64,000 nt of DNA from Apodospora peruviana. Its lineage: Eukaryota > Ascomycota > Sordariomycetes > Sordariales > Lasiosphaeriaceae. The translations under genes and the position numbers were made by a program. The stretch spans positions 1,054,001 through 1,118,000 of the forward strand of contig JAUEDM010000001.1 in the NCBI GenBank assembly GCA_033439685.1. Direction: 5' to 3'. Under the pieces are notes generated by a model. The model did not search any database. It was not told the DNA's origin and saw nothing but the letters and a program-made list of their open reading frames with translations. Below, one piece after another: positions 10,566 through 23,007 of this stretch (its first letter is position 1; each line of letters starts with the position of its first letter).

Positions 10566-13500
10566 CTACGGTTGCACGTCTTGTTTCAACGGCCCCCGAC
10601 GAATGGCATCTTTCCTGTCAACCCGATACTTCAACTTAACACCCATCGCTGCAAGCTCTACATCTAGGAACTTTAGCGCGCCCGGAACGACCACTATCGT
10701 GGTGTTGTCGCCCCCTATCCACTGGACACCTTGTCCATCCTCCCAAATCTCGCCATCCAACTTCATGAGATCCAACCCCTCAATCTCATCCAGGCGCTTC
10801 GCGCAGTTTCGGCACCGTACAGTGCTGACCGACTTCTTCTTCCCAATAAACGGCGAAACAGTCGGTTGCACCGATAGGAAGGATCCGCAGTCCCGGCAGA
10901 TCCAGGACTTGGAGTAGTCGGAACAGTTGAGCAGACGATCCTGCAGCAAGAACGCCGTTCCGTGCGCCAACAAAGCGTCGCGCTCCATTTCTCCCACACG
11001 GATACCACCTCCCTTCTTTCTGCCTTTGATCGGCTGACCCGTCGTGGGAACGACCGGGCCCGTGGTTCTGACCTGGTACTTGTCGTTCACCATGTGTCTC
11101 AGTCTCTGGTAGTAGACGCAACCGATGTAAATATCAGCAGCAAACTCCTCGCCTGTGATTCCCGAGTACATTGGCTCATTGCCGTGGTAGTTGTAGCCGG
11201 CCTTCATTAGCTGGTGACCAAAATAATCGCCAGCCGTGTTCTCTTCGTCAAATTTGAATGGCGTCGAGTCCTGTGCGAGGCCATGCAGAGCGCCTGCTTT
11301 GCCCGCCAGTGACTCGACAAACATGCCGATTGTCATTCGAGACGGGAAAGCGTGAGGGTTGATGATGACATCCGGCTGCATTCCAGATTCGGAGAAAGGC
11401 ATGTCAACAGCAGGCCACTTCTGAGAGCAGACACCTTTCTGACCGTGCCGAGACGAGAACTTGTCACCAATGACCGGCGAACGGGGGATCCGTAGCTTGA
11501 TCGAAACGGTCTGGAGGGGCTCAATTCCCGAGTCACTTCCGATCACCCGGACCTCCTCAATAAAGGCATCTTCCGAGTCCTTATACTTCTCAAAGTGTGT
11601 GACGCCGTCCCTGTTTATCAACTGCCCGTTGTAGTCGGCTGATACCGTGTACCACGCGCAGATAACATCACCCTCTCGCACCAAACGACCTATATAAGGC
11701 AGGCCGTCCTCATCGAGTTGATCTCGCGCGGATGGCCGGATTACACTGTTAGGCGCGAAACCAAACGCCTTGGCGACGCTCTTGACACTACGGGTCCTTG
11801 AATCGTCCTTCAGGCTGATTTTCTTGGTCTTGTAAATGGTGCCATGGCCAAAGCCGCGCTCATGTGCCGACTTGTTTATGATCATGGCGTCGTCCATGTC
11901 ATATCCCGTGTATGAAATGACAGCAACTATGGCGTTGAAACCATTAGGGAAGTTGTCAAAACCGTACGTGTTGTGTAATGGGGCTCGAACGATTGGCGTC
12001 TGTCCCGTCTGGATGCGATACATCTTGTTGTCTGTGCGATGCCGAAGAGCTGTGGCTGGTGTTCCCATGGTTTGCTTACCCATCTGACACTGGTACATGT
12101 TACGGGGAGACTGATTGAAGTCGGAAAATGGAGTCATGTTCGCCAGGATCGAGAGGATATTGGTAGGATCGAATTCCACATGTGAGAATTCGCCGGTTGC
12201 GATCTCGGGCTCTGTGCAAGCGATCGACATGTACGGCTGCTCTTGAGGGCCGACATAGTCTTCTTTTCCCAAGGAAATAAACTTGACTGGCCGAACCATT
12301 CTGGACGGTTGCGAAGACATGTACAGGCCGGGATAAGACCCACCTCGGGAGAGGGGCACATATCCAATTTCGAGGTGTAGAGGGACACCACGATTACCCT
12401 CGACCTTCCAGAGCCGGAAGGTGTCGGCAATCGTCTTGCACTCTTCCGGGGTACACCAACCGAGAATTTTCCCGTCGAGACTGACTACCACGCTCTCACT
12501 GGTTGCGGCCGAAGAAATATCGACAACGCCAAGTTGAGCGGCGAGACCAGGGATTGCCGAAACGTCCACCGCCTCCGTGACTATTTTACATTTGTGCGCC
12601 ATATGGTTCAGTAAACCACAAGGAGAACCATCGGGAGTGTGGACAGGGCATAGGAAGCCCCAGGATTCAGGCAACAATTTTCGCACAGTTGTTGTCTTGA
12701 GCTGAGCAAAGAAACTACCACGATGTATCATGCGGAAGTGGCTGATGAAGCGCAGGAAGTTGAGCTTTTCTGCTACAACCGTGAACCCAGACGTTTGCTG
12801 CAAGTCCAAACCAGAAGGACTGGTCAGATTTCCCGTGGATAGAAAGTATTCCAAGGCGTTGCCGAGATTCTCGTTGGTCCTGCGGAAGATGGAGTTCGGG
12901 AACTCCTTGGCGAAAGTGGCTGATGTGAAAGACACAGTTGGATTCTTTCTCCAGTAATCCCGCAAGGCCATGCGCAGACCAACAGAAAGAAGCTCTTCCA
13001 ACCTCTCCTTCAGAATTTGGCCATACAAGAAGCCGCCGAGCAAAACTTCCTGGTTCTGGACAGCATCAGGGTTGTCAATAGAGCAGTCTCCGGCAACAAG
13101 CGCGTAGAGCTTCCTGCACATGAAGAGCAGCATTTTGAATTTGTCGTCATCCTGCTCTTCCGTAACCTCGACACCGCCAAGGTGAACAAGGACGATCTTG
13201 CGCAGGAACTCCGTCCCGACTTCATAGTCTGACTTGGTATCGTCTACCCCAAGCACCGCGCGGAATTTTTGCCCCAAGTAGGCCCGGGTGTTGGTCTTAC
13301 TATAAAGCCCGTACACTTTGTAAGTGCGGAGAAGGAGCTCAACGCGGTCCGTAAGGAAAGTGTTTTCGATGCCTTTGGACCCTGGCGGGCCCACCAAGCC
13401 CTCAAATATTTCTCGATCATTCGTTTCCATGAGCGCCTTCAGAATCATCATGACCGGCACGAGATATTCATTCTTTCTCCACGAGAATCTGAAAGTGACA

Positions 13501-14298
13501 TTACCGTCGTTGAGGTAATGTAGGACATTGGTTTGCGAGGTCTCGTCAGGCCGAACAGATCGTACTATGATGCCGTACGGTGTATACGCAGCCCCTCGGT
13601 TCGTGAAACTTGGGCGGACAATTGCCAGCGGAAAGTTCCTCCGGTTGACTAGAAGCAGACGGATGATCTTTTCGATGCCGTTAACAATGAAGTATCCGCC
13701 TAGCTCTTCCGACTCTTCCTTCCTTGCCACGAGTAGTGCAGGAGAGTTATCTTTTAGGTGGCATTTATTGGACTAGTAGTGGAATGTCAGATAAACTCCA
13801 GCGCCGAAAATGAGCACGATTCTTTACCTTGACCATGATGGGCATCTGCCCAAGCTCGCGGACGAATTCATGACGCTCGCCGTCGTTGATCTGATACTCG
13901 AGAACGGCGGTCAACTTGCCTCTGTATGAACAATGCCGCTCCCTGCACTCGGACGGAAATATTTCGCGCTTGCTGGCAGTCTTATTGATCGGCGGCACTC
14001 TCGATTTTGAGAGGGTAATCTCCTTGTACCGTACTGTCAGTTTGTTCTTCCCGTCCGGTGCCGCCCTCTCATCTCCGTCCAAGAAAGTCTTGGTGCCTAT
14101 CTCGGCAATTGCGTGGTCGAGCAAGCTCGGCTTGTCATCGTCTCGAAAGAGCGCATTAAAAGATTCGATGTGGGGATTGACTGCCTCTTGGAGGGCTGGG
14201 TAAGCCGTTCGGTCGGTAGGAGGATTCCGGAAGAGCTTTTCTCGGCGGAGAGTGTTGTATTGGTGATCCCACGACTGATCCGTACGTGCAGGCGCCAT
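10566..14298 (-). CDS. RPA135: RNA polymerase I second-largest subunit (RPA135)
   Basis: This subunit forms, with RPA190, the catalytic core of RNA polymerase I, which makes the large rRNA precursor in the nucleolus. Minus-strand exons are 14298-13828 and 13772-10566, with a single 55-bp intron, giving 1225 aa, normal for the family. The junction restores MPIMVK|SNKCHLKD, followed by EESEELGGYFIVNGIEKIIR, the lobe/protrusion region. WRKNEYLVPVMMILKAL is characteristic of Pol I rather than Pol II or III. The hybrid-binding and wall regions include GYDMDDAMIINKSAHERG and GDKFSSRHGQKG. The C-terminal zinc ribbon has WICRDCGSF near 1113 and VRCRNCAK near 1141. The nearby QPTVSPFIGKKKSVS linker is also intact. 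Nothing is odd in the frame. Confidence 0.97.
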
Positions 14299-17200
14299 CT
14301 TGTGGGACGATGAGATAGATGTGTTCGGTCTCAGACGTTGCGAACTCGAATATCAACTCTGGATGCGACTACAGAATTGGCAGTTGAGCCTTGCCGGGGA
14401 CTTGAGAGCGAACCGCACTTTGGACGTCGTTCTGGTGTCAGATTATTCGTTCATTATCTGCCGCTTAAGTTTGTTTCGTTACTGAGATTGTGCAATAGCA
14501 TTGGCCTCAAGACGAATGTTGACTTGCGACCGTTGACCTGCGTCTGCGTATTGGCGGGCGGTGGTGAGCTTCCGCAGAATATTTTTTCCCTTCGATAAAC
14601 TCTTATCGCTTATCGGGCCAGATGCTTTCTCAACTCCGAGCGCAGCAGCAGTCAAATCCAAAGTGGTAAGTACATTTGCTGGGGTCGAAATGGTGGGTGT
14701 TGAAATTTACAAAGTGTTCATCCCCACAGCGTGTGGCGATTGTGCATATTCCTGCATATTGCAAGCCCCCAAAAATCTTTGACGTGTAACCCGTCGCACG
14801 ACTGTCCTCTGTGATGATTCTCTCGAGATAGCAAACAAACATTGTGAATCGCATATCGATCATGATGTTCTCAAGTGACTGGTCGAGAGAGCTCTATTCT
14901 AGAGTTCATTGCGTCCAAGGTCGCCCATGAGGGTCATCCAGGTCCCTCATGGACAGTATGAATTCGTACAAGCACCGTCCTCGGTTGAAGCTTCGGCAGG
15001 AAGTGACCCTATTGGCCAGAAGCTGACCTGGTCCCAACGATGCTGGCCGCTTTTAACGGTGTGATTCTTGTCAACTTCTCAACTAAAGAGCCTCGTGCGC
15101 CTCTACTTTTCTTATTTAACATTTTGTTCTGTCAGAACGGGGTTGCGCGGGCAGAGGAATGAAATTACATGGAAGTGACCCCGGCCTCCTTCATTGAGAG
15201 TCTGATGCTTTGAACTGGATGGAAATCGACAGCCATAACCCGTATCTGAGAACAGAATTAAAACCTTAGCCAAGGTAGTTATCGAATATATCCAAGAGTG
15301 CCATGGAAGGTAAGGGACGCAGTAGGGTAGCAAGCAAGCTGACGACTTGTCAATTCCTGAGAGTCAAGACCGCATCGGGTTGCTGCTCTGGCCGCGGGCC
15401 TGGGGATGGCTGCCTCTGGATGGATAAGCTCAAAGATACCGGCCGCCGACGGCCTTATTTCTCCCGACAAAGACATGTTGACCTGTTGTTGTTTGTGATA
15501 GAAGAAGGCCGCTGGTTGGGTTGGTGTTGGAGATAGGTTCAGAGCTCTCGAGGGTGCGAGCTGGGGCTGCCCCCTCCATTCTGCGGCGTTGCCTCCATCA
15601 CAGCCCACCGACCGGCGACGGGAGGGCGGCCACTCGGAGCGGCCATGGATGGGTTTGAAAACCCGCTTGATGACGTCCAGTAAAACCAGCAGCAAAATCG
15701 ACAGCTAAACAATCGACGGCCCAAAGAGAGGCCGAGGACAGCAGGAACCAACCACGTCGAGTCGTTCTGTCCCGGCGAACGACCTGCACTTCAATTGTAG
15801 CATTTTGGGTCTTTGAGGGTTGAGGCCCAACCTCCACTTTCATTCCGAGTGACGGGCTGTCTTTCCTCCTCCGTACCCGACAGCACCGTACCTGCCCTGC
15901 CGGCTGCAGCTCCATTCATGGATGCAGCTGCCTGCCTGCCTACCATCCACGCCGCCTCTCTCCTGCCTTTGCAGATTGAATGTATGCCTTTTACGCACAT
16001 GGATGACGGAGTCCTGGACCTCTGGCCGGGCTGCGTGACCCGGGGCCAGCCCAGGGCAGACTGACCTGGACCCTCCGCCTCGGCCCTGTACCAGAGAGTC
16101 TGTACCAGAGCTCCTCTTGTGCCGTCGCAATCTGCTGCCGCCATTGGCTTCTCGGCGTGGGGAACCCTTGAAAGCTTGATCGCCCAATCACTTCCCCGCT
16201 GGCCTTCTTAAGCTATGACCCCGCTGTTGGTGGCCTCAAGGAGCCGAACGCATCGGCCCCGGTTCGTCAAGCGGGCAGGCTGCTTCTACTTGGATTGCTT
16301 TGCATTGTGTTGCGTTGCGTCCGTCTCCATTGTGATTCTAGTCTGGCCATCCAGATAAGTACCACATAGTATCCAGACACCCTCAGCCTGGCATCTGGCA
16401 TCTGACGTCTGGCATTCTGTTGACGGCAACGTCTGGTAATTCGAGGTTTAGTCTTGGTCTGAGGTAGAGACGGCGCAACGTCAGCTTCAAGTTCCATTCT
16501 GCTTTACCTTCGGTCCTCCACATACGGGTACCCAGGCATCTACCATACCCATATCCATAACCAAATACCGACACAGGACAATACTCGGCGATCAGGCGTG
16601 GACAAGGGCATCATCTTTGAGCAACCGTCTTGACAGATCACTGCAGGAGAGACATCCCAGATCGGCTTCCCGCAAGCACCGTACAAAATCGCCCATCGGT
16701 TGTCACGTCACCTACCTACCTTACTTCTCTAGTCAGGTCCAGTCCCTGCAGCACCAGCATCCACCCGACATCTTTCTCACAGCAACGGCGGCATCCACAG
16801 CGGTAACCTCACGCGTTCCTGTCCCTTGCTCCTCACCTGCATTGCACTGCGATTTACTCCGCAGCAGCGCAAAGCCGACCACACCTTTCCCATCTGCCGC
16901 CGCCGTCAAGCAGTCACAGCGATCTTGCTTGGATCCGCCTGGTCGCATGCACACTCTCGATCTGCCACTGCCTCAGGTCTCACGGACATCTGCTCCTCCT
17001 GCTACCTAAACTCGACGTCTCTAGCTGCGAGCTGCCCCCGCCGTATGCTCAACCTGGAAACCCGCTGCCGCCGCGCCATCCCATCCCCACCAGGGTAACA
17101 TATTTACCTGGATCCGGCATCCGTCCCCCCAGCATCCCCAGGTCTTAGCATTGACGTCGGCCCTACGCAGCGCATACAACTATACATATAGCCGACCTAC

Positions 17201-17891
17201 GCACACGCTCACAAGGTACCTTGTCTAGGCGAGGCGCCTGCCCCGGTCCCCGGCACTCGCCATCATCATTTCCATCGGTTGTGATCACAGTCTTTGTTTC
17301 CTTCGTCGATGATCATCTCAGCTCTCGTTGTTGATATCTTGCGCTCCATCCCCATCTCACCGTCGTCTTGCTCCGACACCCCGGCTTGACAATCGAATGA
17401 TACCCTGGTGTTAGCCGCTCTCTTGTTCAACATCGTCGCTTTCACAAAGGCACGGACCGCAACCAAGATTATCTGGCACAACCGGCAGTGAGACTGTGTA
17501 CCCGGGCTTGGTGGCATCTTCCTCTGGTGGACCTGATCGCTTGCTCGCCGCAACCTGCGCTGCCCCGCGCTTGCTCTCACCGATCACACGAGACCTATTT
17601 CATCGTGATTTCCCTCGGCTCGCCAAATTGCACAAAGCAGAAAAAGAAAGCATACGGCCTCAGGTCATACGAAACTTTTTTATTCCTAACATTGCGTCGA
17701 CATAGAGTCTGGGCGCAGAAATACGTTTTAAATCGCACGCCCCCAGCTGAAGATCCAACATCCCTCACCGTCTATTCTCTTCGCGCCGATACCGACGACT
17801 GCGCGACCTGTTCTCAGCTGCGCCGACGAGCTTCTTTCGGCTGTTCAGCTTTCCCTGATAACCAACTCAAACGGTCTATCCAGTCACAACC
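14299..17891. other. Long intergenic region upstream of RPA135 and ARL8
   Basis: These 3.6 kb hold the two divergent promoters of RPA135 (left) and ARL8 (right). The right half (about 16600-17890) is pyrimidine-rich with CATC/CACC words, typical of 5' leaders in this window. Several overlapping ORFs up to 166 codons exist (for example 15279-15695 minus and 17488-17988 plus) but none has family resemblance. No RNA gene or repeat was recognised. Confidence 0.45.
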
Positions 17892-18714
17892 ATGGCAGGG
17901 TTATTCCGGAAAGTATATGACTGGTTGCTCAGGACCTTCTGGTAAGTTCGAGGTGGACCCCGTTATCATCGAGGTCGCATTGTGTTAATGACATTCGGAC
18001 CTGGAGCTAACCCCGCCTAGGGCAACCGAAATGGACGTGACGATGATCGGACTGCAAAACGCAGGCAAAACATCCCTTCTGCGTGTTCTGTCGGTGAGTA
18101 ACCAAGGCGGGTGCTAGAGCGTGAGCAAGACGAATCGCGAAGCTGACCACTGCAATCCTTCATCAACAGGGCGGGGAGTTCACTGTCGAGTAAGCAGCAC
18201 CCTTCAACACACTCTCTCACACACACCATGTCTCTTCTTTCCGGTCGATGCGTCCTGTTTTCCCGACCTTCCTGATTCTCTTTCCCGGCTGACCTCGCTT
18301 TGCAGTTCCATCCCGACAGTTGGCTTTAACATGAAGCGGGTGCAACGGGGGCATGTGACACTCAAGTGCTGGGATTTGGGTGGTCAACCCCGCTTCCGCC
18401 AAATGTGGGAGAGATATTGCCATGGCGTCGATGCAATTGTCTTTATCGTCGACATTGCCGATATGGCTCTGCTTCCCATGGCCCGAGAAGAGCTTCATTT
18501 ATTAATGCAGAAAGAACGTCTCGCGGGCATCCCTCTGCTGGTGTTGGGGAACAAGTCGGACCTTCCCGACAAGCTCAGCGTGGACGAGCTCATTGATGCC
18601 ATGGACCTGAAAAATATTGCCCACCGGGAGGTGTCGTGCTATGGCATATCGGCGAAAGAAGAGACAAATCTGGATGCCGTGATCCAGTGGCTGATGAGGT
18701 TTGCCAACAGGTGA
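17892..18714 (+). CDS. ARL8: ARF-like small GTPase Arl8
   Basis: Arl8 GTPases sit on lysosomes or vacuoles and late endosomes, where in animals they recruit kinesin adaptors and tethering factors. Exons are 17892-17941, 18021-18093, 18170-18189 and 18306-18714, giving 183 aa. The protein starts MAGLFRKVYDWLLRTFW, the amphipathic helix by which Arl8 binds membranes without myristoylation (there is no Gly2). Then come the P-loop GLQNAGKTS (residues 27-35), switch I SIPTVGFNMKRV, switch II WDLGGQPRFRQMWERYC, NKSD, and ISAKEETNLDAV. The ATEMDVTMIGLQNAGKTSLL and HREVSCYGISAKEE blocks identify Arl8 within the ARF family. The third exon is only 20 nt long (GGEFTVD), but the frame and protein match require it. 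Confidence 0.95.
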
Positions 18715-20613
18715 AGCATCTGGTGCCATATATGAGCGCGACCCCGGTTTGCGTATACCCTCCAGCTTTGCGATGCTTGGTTCAGCAGCCCAAGCGCTCA
18801 AGCGGAATTTTGTTGTTTGTGAACCGGCTCGGTATTCTCTTTTCGTATCTCGACACGTCGTTTGGGGGGGGAAAAGACATTCGACTCTTGGCCGGCGACG
18901 ACCACCGCCGTTTCTTGTTCAGAATATTTCTCACGATTGTAATGTCTGCAATGCCGTCAAATATCTTGAAAGTCACTCGACTCTCGACTTTCAGAAGTAT
19001 CATTTTCGAGACACCACAACACCACACGACCTAGACCCTGGGCAACTTGGCAAGCTCACGCTTGAAGGACCATGTAGTTGGGTTAGAAGACTAGCAACAA
19101 GAAGTGGCGCTGGCCACTTGGGGGAAAGCGGTTTAATTTTTTTCTCGTTGTCATATCTTTCCTTGGGCCGAGCGGGTTTGGGATAACGGTGTGACGGGGG
19201 ATATTTGGATGTGCTCTCTGCATTTTTTGGCGGTAAATTTGTATCTTTGGTGAGACACAGGCAGGGAGATAACATCTTCATGACACAATGAAGTAGCGTG
19301 CCGTCGCTTTGACGAGGAAGGAAATAATGAACATATCAGAAAGGAAAGCACCTGGCATTCAAAGGAGCAATTTCCAAGAGATTGGAGGTGCCCAGTACAG
19401 AACTGAAGCGCTCGCTGAACGACCGGCGGCAAGTGCCTTGAGTGTGCAGGTGTGGACCCCTCGGCTCGGTGAGGAGACTTGCCTCGACAATGTCCGCTTG
19501 CTGGTGAGCGAGCGGTTCGGTCAGAAACACAAACAATGTTGGAAGAAGAAAGTTGGTTGACAGGGAAAAAAAGAGAAGAGAGGGAGTATTTCTAGGGATT
19601 AATATTTAACACACAGACCAATTCCCATAAATATCTTTTTTGTCTTCTCTGTACCGAAACGAACACTTCACAGATCGATCATTGACGTGGGAAGCTGTGA
19701 TTGGCTAGAAGGAGTTTTCTACTTTCCTGCGCTTGTAGGTACCTGACGTACAACATGCGTACGGAATGGGATGTAATCCGTGCATTATCTAGGTAGGTAC
19801 GGAATATGTCAGGTAAGTAAGGTAGGTAGAGTTCCTTTCTTTTTACGCGTATTCTCGGTACGGGGATTTTTGCTCCTGCTTCTCGTGATGCACGACTCAC
19901 TATTCCCGGCAGCACTGCCGTCGCAAGACTGCTCACTGTCGCTCACTCAGCACCACTCAGCACACACCGGCCGGGCGAATATCAGTTTTCTTATGTTTTG
20001 GCCGCTCCTGTGCTTTTGAGTTATTGCCAGTTGAAGAGCGCTTACCTATCTAGGTCCGGAATAGATGGCGTTGCACGAGTCTTGCAGCAGCCAGCGGACC
20101 GAATCGATGCTGCTCCCTGTTCGGTTTGGGGGATCGCAGTACGGGGTTATTAACCAATGAACTACATATATTCCGTACACAAGGAGGCTGTCATTGGACA
20201 GCTTACTCAATTTTGACCACCTATGAATCCGTTTTTCAAGAGATCATATCTCTTGCCCGACGACTGGGAGAAGAACGTACCTCCCTGGATCATAAATGTA
20301 ACGATGGTTACTACCCAAGTAACTGTTTTCCCCGTGCAATGCAGGTGTTAATGACAGAGCCGGCATGGCTCAGTCCAAGTCCATAGAAACAAGGTAGCAG
20401 GCTACATTTTAGAGTTGGCAGGCCGAGTCTTTGACACTCAAGCAATCGACCGGCCCGGGTTCCCAATCTTGTTGATCCCCTGGATATCTATTTTCTACCG
20501 CCGCCTTTCGGGGTTTTATCAGCCCTCAGTTACGGGTTGTTCCCGTTGCTACTTGAACTAGTAGCCCACAATCCGTATCAAAGACAAAATAACCACCAAC
20601 CACGACCAGAATC
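18715..20613. other. Intergenic, ARL8 3' flank
   Basis: Apart from the probable ARL8 3' untranslated region, no gene is supported. Sequence between about 19740 and 19830 is dense in TAGGTA/TACCTG words. An 86-codon frame at 20126-20386 (plus) includes VFQEIISLARRLGEERTSL but has no recognised family. Confidence 0.4.
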
Positions 20614-20933
20614 ATGTCCAAACGACCAGCAAAGAGTCTCACGGGAAGCCCACCGGGTACCAAGAAGCCAAAACAGTCTCCCCATTTCATCTACGCAAAA
20701 TCAACCTTCATCAGCACTCCACACGATACGCCCGAACTGCTACAAGGGAAGAGGGCAGAGTTACATAAGGACCTGTTGAAGCAACTCGAGGATGTCGAAA
20801 CGTTTGAGCTTAACCGATCAGCCGTAGCTGATCTGAAAATAAGAACACCTTCTGCAAGAGGCTCTAGAACAGGGTATAATTGACAACGAAATCAAACTAG
20901 AATCATGGAGGAGAGTATTCAAATTCCCAACCT
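20614..20933 (+). pseudogene. Small ORF with apparent one-base frameshift, unknown
   Basis: An ATG-started frame runs MSKRPAKSLTGSPPGTKK through ELHKDLLKQLEDVETFELN and AVADLKIRT, then turns to low-quality sequence and stops near 20883. If one base is skipped near 20845 the frame continues as LLQEALEQGIIDNEIKLESW and ends at a TGA near 20931-20933, giving a plausible charged helical protein of roughly 105 aa. The MITE copy begins 44 bp downstream. I do not recognise the family. It could be a decayed gene, a sequencing error in a small gene, or chance. Confidence 0.3.
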
Positions 20934-20976
20934 GAAGAACAGTCTGTACTCAAATGCCACTACTAGGACTGGGGTG

Positions 20977-21151
20977 TACACCATTCCACGGTAAATAGTA
21001 GACATCCTGGAAATATTTATTTACGCAGCAAAATATTACTTCTAAAGACCGTCTGAAACCCTAGCACCCGATCACAAAATATGTCACAGACAAGGAATCT
21101 TACAGTGTCTTGTAAGGTACCCGATGGCTACTATTACCGTGGAATGGTGTA
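20977..21151. mobile_element. MITE copy 1 (Tc1/mariner-type, TA target site)
   Basis: A 175-bp element begins TACACCATTCCACGG and ends CCGTGGAATGGTGTA, so the ends are inverted repeats with TA at both edges, as expected for duplication of a TA target. The second copy at 32874-33104 has the same ends and internal sequence in the same orientation. Copy 1 lacks about 56 bp near its left end relative to copy 2. There is no coding capacity, so it must have been mobilised by another element. Confidence 0.85.
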
Positions 21152-22075
21152 ACACGAAAGTTCACAGAAGAAATTGCTCGCTCAAAGGAAGAGCTTCCGA
21201 GCGAAGCGCTCAGCGGAGGGCAATATCCGCCCTTTAACTCACCACCAATAGCATTACCGCATAATTTCCCTCGAGGTCGGACGATTCGAGACATTGTCTG
21301 GACATTGTTGTTTCCGTCAAATAGATGCTGTTGGTTTAATTTGCCAGTAAGGGATGTCTTATGTAACCCGTATTGGCCTTGGATCGGGGCGCAACGGAGC
21401 CAGATTACCATCGCCGGACGAATATATAGAAATCTCCTTTCTAATAGAAGGCAGTTGAATGACGGATCCGTGCGTGTCCAGGTATGCATACCGGGTTTGG
21501 CAACAGATCCCACAGATGACCTATGTCAGATATATGTGCATTCCGGAAAATGGCAAATGGTGCCCTTTTGCGATACCATGTCTTCTGAAGTGCTCGCTCA
21601 GTGAATTTTATATCCCAGCACAGATGTAAAGGACTCCGAAAACCGGCACGTGTTGCGAGCAACTGGACGGTCAAATGGGTGTAAAGTATTCCCATTTCCT
21701 GCGGGCGGGCAACTGCAAATAGAGACAGCATCATCACAATCGGAACATGAACCAGTTTCATTAGAACGTGCCACATGTAAATTTGGGGTGTGCATGAACC
21801 GCAAAGCGTCCGAACGCCCGTATGAAGCGTGTTTGTTTCGTTCGTAGGCAGAGACAAGATAAGAGATAAATAGCGCCCAAAATAGACGTTGTAGAGTCTC
21901 AATTCCTATATCTCGACCAAGGTGTGTAGTAGAGTTAAAAAAACACACCCCAGCAGGCCCATCGTCGGAAGCTGATATCGACTCGTCGTGTTGTGTCTGA
22001 CCAATGCAATGCCGAACGCCGTCCTTTGTGTCCACGCAAATCCCCCTCTTTCCCACACCAAACCCAAAATACCGT
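21152..22075. other. Intergenic, RPS16 3' flank
   Basis: No gene is supported. Overlapping frames exist on both strands (for example 21441-21902 minus, 153 codons) but none resembles a known protein, and the longest minus frame overlaps the RPS16 3' region. The RPS16 3' untranslated region lies at the right end. Confidence 0.4.
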
Positions 22076-22750
22076 TTAACGATAAGACTTCTGGAATCTG
22101 GAGCGGGCACCCTTTCCGCCGAACTTCTTGGGCTCACAACGCCGGGGATCGGCGACGAGCAGGTTGCGGTCAAACTGGATGAGGGCGGTCTTGAGCAGAT
22201 TCTTGGAGTGCTCATCGACGAACTTGGCGTAGTAGGCAATCTGTGATGGCGAGAAAAAGATCGTGTCAGCTGGATTTATTCTTTCTTCATCCCGGGGAGA
22301 AAATGGGTTCGTGAGTCGGGTTACTAACGATGGCCTTGGCTATCTGTAATCCCATATCAGTCAGTAAATCTGCGCCCTTCTTGAGATAATCCCAGCTATT
22401 CTTGTTCCATCGGGTTTCGAGAATGACATACCGCCTGGCGCACAGCGTAGACGCGCGAGACATGACCACCACCGGTAACCTTGACGCGGATATCTACGCC
22501 GGAGAACTTGTCGACTCCAAGGAGGAGAATGGGCTCGTAGAGCTTCGCGCGGAGGATCTCGGTAGCGAAGAGCTTGAGGGGGGTGCCGTTCACTCTGATC
22601 AGGCCCTTGCCCTGCACACAGCGTGCGACAGCTGCTCGACGGAAAATAACATCAGCATTTTTGCGAAATTCCGGAATTTCAACATGACGAGAAAGTCTCA
22701 CCTGTGGCATTCTTCTTCTTGCCAAAAACCTGTACTGCTTGCGCCGCCAT
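22076..22750 (-). CDS. RPS16: 40S ribosomal protein S16 (uS9)
   Basis: This is a small-subunit ribosomal protein whose C-terminal tail reaches the decoding site near P-site tRNA. Minus-strand exons are 22750-22702, 22631-22432, 22343-22329 and 22240-22076, giving 142 aa. The protein reads MAAQAVQVFGKKKNATAVA, then CVQGKGLIRVNGTPLKL, GGGHVSRVYAVRQAIAKAI, AYYAKFVDEHSKNLLK and GARSRFQKSYR, ending with the universally conserved KSYR tail. Exon 3 is a 15-nt micro-exon coding IAKAI, and it is needed to match the family and keep frame. Introns are 70, 88 and 88 bp. The left end of the MULE unit lies about 257 bp upstream of the start codon, within the likely promoter region. Confidence 0.95.
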
Positions 22751-22852
22751 TTTGAGTCGATGGCAAGAAAGCTTCCTGTTTGTTAGTCCTGGCTTGGATT
22801 TTTCGAAGGCTCAAAATTTGTGTGTGGAGGGGAAAACAAGATGGGGCTAGCG

Positions 22853-22860
22853 CAGTCACG
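22853..22860 (+). promoter_or_regulatory. Possible HomolD-like box of RPS16
   Basis: CAGTCACG lies 103 bp upstream of the RPS16 start codon. It is close to the HomolD box (CAGTCACA/G) that acts as a TATA-like core promoter element in ribosomal protein genes of fission yeast and relatives, in either orientation. An 8-bp match is weak evidence. An exact CAGTCACA also occurs at 23089-23096 inside the transposon. Confidence 0.3.
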
Positions 22861-23007
22861 TGGATGTGTTCCCAGCTGGTCGACAAGTGCAATTGAGTCT
22901 GGGCTGCCACGACTGGGAAAAGAGACCTAGGATGATCCGTGCGTTTATCTTATTTGCTGCCCCACTTGATTCTTTGGTACCTACCTTAGTCAGCATGCAT
23001 CATCAGC

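Noticed and set aside
10339..10917. 192-codon plus-strand ORF
   Set aside because: Mostly antisense to the RPA135 3' end, a shadow of that gene.
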